Source: Microcaldota archaeon (lineage in GTDB: Archaea > Micrarchaeota > Micrarchaeia > Anstonellales > Bilamarchaeaceae). Taken from it: a DNA stretch of 11,582 nucleotides. The stretch is taken from contig JAHFGR010000023.1 of assembly GCA_023247345.1 (NCBI GenBank), positions 1 to 11,582 on the forward strand. The letters are read 5' to 3'. A program made the position numbers and the translations under genes. Below are positions 7,657-11,582 of the stretch, one piece after another. A model generated the notes under the pieces. The model was not told the origin of the DNA, did no database searches, and worked only from the letters and a program-made list of their open reading frames with translations. Within the stretch, counting starts at the first letter, position 1, and each line of letters starts with the position of its first letter.

Positions 7657-8751
7657 ATTCGTGGTATTAATCCATTTACCCCGGGAATCCAAAACGAGCT
7701 TATTGGCAGAAAGGAAGAGGTAAATCTTTTTAACAGTTATTTATCTTCGACAATGGCTGGGCAACCAGTATTCATGGAAGTAATAGGCACAAAGGGAATG
7801 GGCAAAACTTCGCTTCTGCGATCGTTCCAAGCAATAGCTGAGAAGAATAAAGCACTTGCTGTGCTTTTCAGGGCACAAAAAAGTGACGATCTGCAACGAA
7901 TAATTGATGAGCTTCGGAACTCAGTCAATGAAAAAATTTCCTTAGGTTTGTTATCAAAAAAATATTCTGAAATATTAAATAACCTGAAAGTAAATCGAGA
8001 AATTTTTCAAATTTCTAGAGATTTGCCTTTGGGGCAAACTGATCAACAAAATGCTGAGAAAACTTTCGAGACAATAAATGAACAGTTAAAAGTATCTGCA
8101 ATCGTTTTTCTCATAGACGATGTAAATCAGCTTACGCAAATCTCGCTAAAAAATTTGATTGATGTATTTTCAAAATTATCAGATAAAAAAATTCCTTACA
8201 TGCTAGTGCTTTCTAGTACTGGCGACTTACATATTTCCAAAGAGCTGTTTAGACCGGTTTATGTTTCACAAATAAGAGACAGGGAAATAACTGAGCTAAT
8301 TGAAAAAAATTTGGCACCAAACAAACTTAAGATGGGCGAAGAATGTTTGCATGCGATAATAGATGATTCGCAAGGCCATCCGCTTGTCCTTCTTACGACA
8401 TGCTGGACTATTTATGATAAGATAAAGGAGAATGAAAGGGTTATTTCAAAAGGACATTATGTTGCTTATCTACCGACCATTATGCATAACCTTGCGCGCG
8501 AACTTTTTGATGATTTATATGAAGGAACTTCTCTTGGCGAGCGCGATATTTTACGGGCGATTGCAAACCTAGGAGGAGAAGCCAGTGTTAGCGACATCGC
8601 CCATAAACTTGCTAAACCATTAAATACAGTAACAACGCTGGTGTTGCGCTTAGCAAAAAGCGGAAACGTTGCAAAGATTGCTCGCGGCAAGTATAGAATA
8701 TTTAATAGGCTGTATGGGAAATATGTTTTGCAACACTGTCTAGCTCCATAA
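7657..8751 (+). CDS. AAA+ / STAND-like P-loop ATPase with C-terminal winged helix (Orc1/Cdc6-like layout); unusual start
   Basis: From the proposed start the protein has 364 residues. The N-terminus INPFTPG (4-10) then LIGRKEEV (15-22) matches the conserved entry to AAA_16/Orc-type ATPases. The Walker A motif is GTKGMGKTS (44-52), Walker B is VFLIDD (150-155), and a sensor-1-like LSST follows at about 185-188. A GHP motif (240-242), typical of these families, precedes a winged helix-turn-helix at about 290-352 (SVSDIAHKLA, then a basic wing with RGKYR). It is probably a DNA-associated ATPase, perhaps regulatory or replication-related; the exact role cannot be told. The first ordinary in-frame start is the ATG at 7753 (residue 33), which would cut off the conserved N-terminus. 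The frame is open back to 7630 with no ATG, GTG or TTG, so the start is either ATT at 7657 or a GTG at 7661 with a one-base indel. Confidence 0.8.
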   Translation: MRGINPFTPGIQNELIGRKEEVNLFNSYLSSTMAGQPVFMEVIGTKGMGKTSLLRSFQAIAEKNKALAVLFRAQKSDDLQRIIDELRNSVNEKISLGLLSKKYSEILNNLKVNREIFQISRDLPLGQTDQQNAEKTFETINEQLKVSAIVFLIDDVNQLTQISLKNLIDVFSKLSDKKIPYMLVLSSTGDLHISKELFRPVYVSQIRDREITELIEKNLAPNKLKMGEECLHAIIDDSQGHPLVLLTTCWTIYDKIKENERVISKGHYVAYLPTIMHNLARELFDDLYEGTSLGERDILRAIANLGGEASVSDIAHKLAKPLNTVTTLVLRLAKSGNVAKIARGKYRIFNRLYGKYVLQHCLAP

Positions 8752-8787
8752 GAAGGATAATTTTCTGAGGGAGCTAAACCATGTTGT

Positions 8788-8827
8788 GGGTCGTGAGTCT
8801 TGAGTTGTTGGGTATGAGCAGTGAGTG
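8788..8827 (+). repeat. Degenerate intergenic repeat words (TCGTGAG, CTTGAGT, GAGCAGTGAG)
   Basis: The 143-base gap after the ATPase gene holds GGGTCGTGAGTCTTGAGTTG and then TATGAGCAGTGAGTGG. TCGTGAG and CTTGAGT also occur, on the other strand, in the leader at 1165-1178, and CTTGAGT/ACTCAAG recurs in the hairpin array near 10612-10740. No coding frame or T-run terminator is seen here. Confidence 0.45.
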
Positions 8828-8838
8828 GTTTCGAAAGA

Positions 8839-8846
8839 TTTATAAA
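8839..8846 (+). promoter_or_regulatory. TATA box with BRE for the 163-aa gene
   Basis: CGAAAGA followed by TTTATAAA is a near-textbook archaeal BRE/TATA pair. The expected start, about 25 bases on, falls at 8866-8871, right at a small ATG. The leader of the 163-aa gene would then be about 25-30 bases. Confidence 0.65.
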
Positions 8847-8870
8847 GTTGGATTGCGTGTACTATTAAGT

Positions 8871-8885
8871 ATGCAAATCGTATAG
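8871..8885 (+). other. Four-codon upstream ORF (MQIV-stop) at the predicted transcript start
   Basis: ATG CAA ATC GTA TAG begins at the predicted start of the message and ends 9 bases before the main ATG. The main gene also opens with ATG-CAA and a hydrophobic codon, so this may be a duplicated start region. It could be a leaderless mini-ORF that feeds ribosomes to the main gene by reinitiation, or simply a decayed older start. Confidence 0.3.
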
Positions 8886-8894
8886 AGTGAAAGT

Positions 8895-9386
8895 ATGCAA
8901 TTAATAAGAATTAGAAATCCTGTAGCCGCAGTGGCAAGAAATCTTGGCTTCAACAAACCAGAGGACCCCTTACCAATATTTAGAACAAGAGATGTTGCAA
9001 TACCTGAAGAAAGTAATGGCATTGGATTCTTAAAGGATTTAAGGAGGAGATTAGCCGTTTGTGAGATGATCTGTGCTTATTTTGAAAAAGCAAAGCCGCG
9101 CTCTCACAGCACATTTTTAGATAGAGTTTTTATAAGACTAATTAGTGAATTTGGCAATGCACCTCATGCATTTCGTATCCTCAAAAGCAATAAAATATTA
9201 AGACATGAAGATCGTACGAGATTAGCATCTATTCTTGAAGAAAAAGGTGCTTACACTTATGCAAGGGAACTACTTCGCACCAAATGTTTCTACGGGCAAT
9301 CCGAAGAAAAACTTTTCAATTGCATGTTCGGGCAGCATCCAAAAATGGATAGATTTGAATTAGGTCAAATATTATTCCCAGGCTAG
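8895..9386 (+). CDS. Hypothetical protein, 163 aa, mostly helical
   Basis: I do not recognise this protein. It has no signal sequence or membrane span and looks soluble. The first 40 residues (IRNPVAAVARNLGF, then a proline-rich DPLPIFRTRDVAIPEE) are followed by helices with many arginines (FLKDLRRRLAVCEMICAYFEKA, about 45-66; FLDRVFIRLISEF, about 73-85). The rest alternates basic helices, with cysteines at 130 and 143, and ends in FELGQILFPG. Repeated helical hairpins of this kind could be a small alpha-solenoid or a protein-binding module, but this is a guess. A GTGA element lies 4 bases before the ATG, and a strong TATA box precedes it, so it is its own transcription unit. It ends 3 bases from the convergent nuclease gene. 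Confidence 0.7.
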   Translation: MQLIRIRNPVAAVARNLGFNKPEDPLPIFRTRDVAIPEESNGIGFLKDLRRRLAVCEMICAYFEKAKPRSHSTFLDRVFIRLISEFGNAPHAFRILKSNKILRHEDRTRLASILEEKGAYTYARELLRTKCFYGQSEEKLFNCMFGQHPKMDRFELGQILFPG

Positions 9387-9389
9387 TTT

Positions 9390-9926
9390 TCAATTTGCCT
9401 TTATCCAATCTTCTTCAAAAACTTTCTTAAAATCGCTAACAGCGTTCGCAGCCTGAATGATGACGCTGGCCTCGCGATTCTTGTACATTGCATGCTCGCT
9501 AAAATTATGCGAACCAACCAGCACGATTTTGCCGTCTAAAATCATAAATTTTGCATGTGTTAATGCATACTCCTGCGATGCCCATTTTACATTTATGCCA
9601 TAAACTTTCAGCTCGTTATAATTTTTTTGATTATCGCTATTAATTACTCGTTTTTCGAGAATAATTCTTATTGCAACGCCTCGATCACTCGCACGTTTAA
9701 GTGCTTTTAGTATCTCATCGGAAGTAAAAACATACATTTCAATATCAAGACTCTGCTTCGCAGAGTCTATAAACGATATTATTTCATCTCCGTTTTCTGG
9801 AGAAAAAATTGTTTGAATAGAAGCTGGTGAAATCGATAAAAGCTGCGAAACAAGAAAATAAATTATAATTCCTGCTGCCACACCTAGAAGAAAAAGAAAA
9901 ATCTGCGATTTGTTCGCTGCGCTCAT
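9390..9926 (-). CDS. Membrane-anchored single-HKD phospholipase D-family nuclease (Nuc-like), 178 aa
   Basis: One complete HKD motif is present: H124-x-K126, D131, G138-S139 and N141, followed by E152. This is the signature of the phospholipase D superfamily, where H attacks the phosphodiester. A single HKD in a protein of this size is typical of Nuc-type endonucleases, which act as homodimers on DNA or RNA; lipid or other phosphodiester substrates are less likely. Residues 9-30 form a hydrophobic signal anchor, so the catalytic domain probably sits outside the membrane and may degrade external nucleic acid. The ATG has GATGGT 5 bases upstream. The gene is convergent with the 163-aa gene and divergent from the zinc-ribbon gene. 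The family call is firm; the substrate and location are inferred. Confidence 0.88.
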   Translation of the reverse strand: MSAANKSQIFLFLLGVAAGIIIYFLVSQLLSISPASIQTIFSPENGDEIISFIDSAKQSLDIEMYVFTSDEILKALKRASDRGVAIRIILEKRVINSDNQKNYNELKVYGINVKWASQEYALTHAKFMILDGKIVLVGSHNFSEHAMYKNREASVIIQAANAVSDFKKVFEEDWIKAN

Positions 9927-9955
9927 CTTTAACCATCTGAATTTCTAACGCAAGA

Positions 9956-9971
9956 TTAAAAATATAATAGG
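9956..9971 (+). promoter_or_regulatory. Possible TATA region in the nuclease/zinc-ribbon divergent spacer
   Basis: The 93-base spacer is very AT-rich, with AAAAATATAATAGG on the plus strand about 50 bases before the zinc-ribbon ATG. The reverse complement (CCTATTATATTTTT) could serve the nuclease gene, whose ATG is about 40 bases away. No operator-like repeat is seen in this spacer. Confidence 0.3.
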
Positions 9972-10019
9972 TAAAATAAGAATTAGATTTGATTAATTGG
10001 AACTATAGGGGTGACTTAC

Positions 10020-10181
10020 ATGTTTGAAGGAGATAAAAATTGTGACCTGTGCAGAAAAAATCTAGGCAGCCAAAGAGGAAATTTTATAGTTACTCTTAAG
10101 GGTTATACACACGTATTCTGTGACGGTTGTTTTACAAATAAAAAGGACCAGATAAAGGTATTGGTAAATGAAAAAAACTAA
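10020..10181 (+). CDS. Small zinc-ribbon protein, 53 aa
   Basis: ATG at 10020 is preceded by GGGGTGA with a 5-base gap, the best Shine-Dalgarno site in the window. The product has two CxxC knuckles, CDLC (8-11) and CDGC (34-37), separated by 22 residues that contain a likely beta-hairpin (FIVTLKGYTHVF). This is a minimal treble-clef or zinc-ribbon fold and probably binds one Zn ion. A lysine-rich tail (NKKDQIKVLVNEKN) follows. Proteins of this kind often bind nucleic acid or dock to larger complexes, but no partner is named by the sequence. It is convergent with the OB-fold gene, whose stop lies 8 bases away. Because of its size it is easily missed by gene callers. An alternative is that it is a stand-alone fragment of a larger zinc-binding family. 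Confidence 0.8.
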   Translation: MFEGDKNCDLCRKNLGSQRGNFIVTLKGYTHVFCDGCFTNKKDQIKVLVNEKN

Positions 10182-10189
10182 TTGAAACA

Positions 10190-10477
10190 CTAATCCAACG
10201 CAGTCATTTTTCCGAATTTACCGAGCGTAAGTTGTATTTTGCCTTGCCATTCATTTACATATCCATTTTCGATCTTTATTTTGCCGCCTTTTTTAACCTG
10301 ATCGATTTGGTCATTCCACAGCGTCAATGGTATCGATCCTGAATCATCGCTGATAGTGGCATTTGCAAGACGAAGAGTCCTACCATATTTGTTCATAGTC
10401 CTTGGTTCTTCTATGTCGTCAACTGTTGCTTCGATATTTACACTTCCCATTTTTGCTTTTAATTCGCTAATTTTCAT
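10190..10477 (-). CDS. Single OB-fold nucleic-acid-binding protein (RPA / SOSS-B-like), 95 aa
   Basis: The protein is one OB fold of the archaeal RPA/SOSS-B type. Its landmarks are KISELKAKM (2-10), strand 1 at VNIEATVDDI (13-22), a basic loop RTMNKYGRTLRLANATISDDSGSI (26-49) that holds the strand 2-3 hairpin, then LTLWNDQIDQVKKGGKIKIENGYV (51-74) and WQGKIQLTLGKFG (77-89). The 'D-D-S-G-x-I-x-L-T-L-W' block is the hallmark of this family. It probably binds single-stranded DNA or RNA in replication or repair. The length is that of a single-domain member with no zinc finger or extra OB copies. AGGTG lies about 5 bases before the ATG. It is the only gene after a long hairpin-rich gap. Confidence 0.85.
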   Translation of the reverse strand: MKISELKAKMGSVNIEATVDDIEEPRTMNKYGRTLRLANATISDDSGSIPLTLWNDQIDQVKKGGKIKIENGYVNEWQGKIQLTLGKFGKMTALD

Positions 10478-10560
10478 AAATACACCTAACCATCATTATA
10501 TTATTTTAATCTAGTAGATTTTAATTCTTTGTTATTGACTAACTTAACCTATTTCTTTGC

Positions 10561-10608
10561 TGCTGCTTTCTTTTTATAGGGCCAACATTAGATGGAAAGA
10601 AAGCAGCA
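10561..10608. repeat. 13-bp perfect inverted repeat with 22-base loop
   Basis: TGCTGCTTTCTTT (10561-10573) is the exact inverse complement of AAAGAAAGCAGCA (10596-10608). It starts the 220-base structured part of the gap between the membrane acyltransferase and OB-fold genes. It could end transcripts arriving from the acyltransferase gene or be part of the adjoining repeat array. Confidence 0.65.
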
Positions 10609-10611
10609 ATT

Positions 10612-10772
10612 CAGTACTCAAGATCTGCTTGCTCTACGGAGCAAGTCTCTTGAGTATTCACTTCGTTCAGTACTCAAGATCCCGTGTTCTTCGGACACGA
10701 TCTCTCAAGTTCTTCCTCATTTCATTCGTCAGTACTCAAGATCTTCGTCATCGCGCTTTTTAGCGCTACGAG
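10612..10772. repeat. Array of three CAGTACTCAAGATC repeats, each followed by a different hairpin
   Basis: The 14-base repeat lies at 10612, 10668 and 10730 (spacings 56 and 62). Copies 2 and 3 share extra upstream sequence of the type CAYTTC..TTCGT. Unit 1 folds as TACTCAAGA/TCTTGAGTA (10615-10623 with 10648-10656) around CTTGCTC-TACG-GAGCAAG. Unit 2 holds a stem with a C(TTCG)G tetraloop at about 10684-10699. Unit 3 holds GCGCT-TTTT-AGCGC at 10753-10766. The spacers are self-complementary, unlike CRISPR spacers. Apart from this array and the adjoining inverted repeat, the 309-base gap shows only an AT-rich promoter-like part near 10500-10530. Confidence 0.65.
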
Positions 10773-10786
10773 GTATTGCATTATCA

Positions 10787-11582
10787 TCAATGGTTTTTCT
10801 TATGATGAAAAACTATTAAGAGTTTATCTATTAGCATTGAAACTCCCGCAAATATTGCCAAAAGCAAAATACTTATCAAAATAGCTAGCCTCCAATCAAA
10901 TATTCTTAGTGAAAACGCACCTTTTACGACATAATAGTAAGTTAGAGGGATTAAAAACAACAAGAACATTAAAATCCAATAACGAATAGATTTTTGGCCG
11001 AGATATGCGAAAAAGCCAAAGGAGGATTTAAACTTGTTTATTAAAAAATCAAAAAACAGATATAAAGACGAGCCTAACATGGTGGAAGCGAACATGAATG
11101 AGGGAGTTACTCTTAATTTATCGATATGAAAAAATATAGAAGAAAAAACAAATAAAATTGAAGATAGCAGTAGAACTTTTTTCACAACTTTTTTATCTCC
11201 GATTCCCTTACCAATTGCCAAACCTGCTAGCGCAACTGGAAGATAAAATATCACGCCTTGATACCCACCTAGATGATATATGTCAAATAGCGCAAGGCTA
11301 AACTGCGAAATTAGGAATGAATAGAAAATAAATAAAATCAAACTCGCAAAGATGTAATAGCTATTATTCAAAGGAAAAAAAGCAACTGCAAATACAAACA
11401 TTATCGAGCTTATCATTATTTCATCCAAGCCAAGAATAGAGCCAGTTGAAAATATAGAAAGAAGAAAGGAGATACCAATAAGCTTGCCGGCGCGTTCAAT
11501 AACGTCAAGAAGAAATTCGTTTTTAGTCTTGTTTTTTCTTTTATTAATGAAATAGGCAACTGACATGCCGCTCGCAAATAAA
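10787..11582 (-). CDS. Multi-span membrane acyltransferase-like protein (DUF1624 / acyltransferase-3-like), N-terminus beyond the window
   Basis: The frame stays open to the right edge and reads LFASG just before the first internal ATG (11566), so at least 264 residues are visible and the true start lies outside. The block LFASGMSVAYFINKRKN followed by a basic helix and IGISFLLSIFS matches the early 'F-x-x-S-G-M-S' segment of DUF1624/HGSNAT and acyltransferase-3 proteins. Seven or eight more hydrophobic spans follow, with short charged loops (GKGIGDKKVVKKV, HIDKLRVTP, YLGQKSIRYW). YLGQKSIRYW resembles the 'Y-L-G-x-x-S-L' start of a late helix in those families. Such enzymes transfer acyl groups onto envelope sugars; the donor-binding histidine would be in the missing part. 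The C-terminus HHKKN is cytoplasmic-like. The family assignment is moderate, since only weak motifs are visible. Confidence 0.65.
   Translation of the reverse strand, partial: LFASGMSVAYFINKRKNKTKNEFLLDVIERAGKLIGISFLLSIFSTGSILGLDEIMISSIMFVFAVAFFPLNNSYYIFASLILFIFYSFLISQFSLALFDIYHLGGYQGVIFYLPVALAGLAIGKGIGDKKVVKKVLLLSSILFVFSSIFFHIDKLRVTPSFMFASTMLGSSLYLFFDFLINKFKSSFGFFAYLGQKSIRYWILMFLLFLIPLTYYYVVKGAFSLRIFDWRLAILISILLLAIFAGVSMLIDKLLIVFHHKKNH

Noticed and set aside
10612..10743. Short CRISPR-like array (three 14-base repeats, 42-48 base spacers)
   Set aside because: The repeats are too short and few, the spacers are self-complementary hairpins, and no cas genes are nearby.
10793..10813. GTTTTTC/GAAAAAC hairpin as terminator of the membrane gene
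   Set aside because: It lies inside the coding sequence and no T-run follows it on the minus strand.
10557..10884. Three overlapping small plus-strand frames of 66-75 codons
   Set aside because: They run through hairpin repeats and the end of the membrane gene, have low-complexity serine/leucine-rich products and no ribosome site.
1..11582. tRNA, rRNA, IS element or integration site
   Set aside because: No cloverleaf, rRNA-like stretch, transposase frame or terminal inverted repeats with target duplication were seen by eye.

Overview
The window looks like chromosomal DNA of an archaeon with a small, compact genome, most likely a DPANN-type lineage. Shine-Dalgarno sites of the archaeal GGTGA/GAGGT type precede most genes. 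AT-rich TATA-like boxes sit about 25 bases before likely transcript starts. The genes are short and tightly packed, there is a single-domain archaeal OB-fold protein, and one gene is giant and unfamiliar. This placement is inferred from sequence style and protein families, because no rRNA or other marker gene is present. TGA and TAA/TAG all act as stops, so the genetic code is standard.

Left block (1-7367, all minus strand). Transcription runs leftwards from a promoter near 7460. The first gene encodes a 1,965-residue protein with a signal sequence, a cysteine-containing outer domain, one membrane span, a very long helical inner part and a C-terminal four-cysteine zinc ribbon. A 65-residue helix-turn-helix protein starts 15 bases after it. 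Next comes a gene, with its own probable promoter and a palindrome-rich leader, for a secreted cysteine-rich lipoprotein-like protein that probably folds as a TIM barrel and runs off the left edge. This unit is the most unusual part of the window. I cannot name a known system for it; a cell-envelope or cell-contact machine is my inference.

Middle block (7368-9386). The divergent intergenic region carries a perfect 10-bp hairpin in the leader of the giant gene and a bipartite 14-bp stem in the leader of a rightward AAA+ ATPase gene. The ATPase gene has no ordinary start codon where its conserved N-terminus begins, which suggests a rare ATT start or a one-base indel. An unrecognised 163-residue protein gene follows, behind a clear TATA box and a four-codon upstream ORF.

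Right block (9387-11582). A membrane-anchored single-HKD phospholipase D-type nuclease (minus) is convergent with the 163-residue gene, only 3 bases apart. A 53-residue zinc-ribbon protein (plus) is divergent from the nuclease gene and convergent with an OB-fold ssDNA-binding-like protein (minus). A 309-base gap with an array of hairpins and three copies of a 14-bp direct repeat follows, then a multi-span membrane acyltransferase-like protein cut off by the right edge. The nuclease, OB protein and ATPase all point to nucleic-acid handling but do not form one operon.

Four intergenic stretches are rich in short recurring or self-complementary words. The heptamer ACTCAAG/CTTGAGT occurs in three of them and suggests a dispersed extragenic element that is peculiar to this genome.
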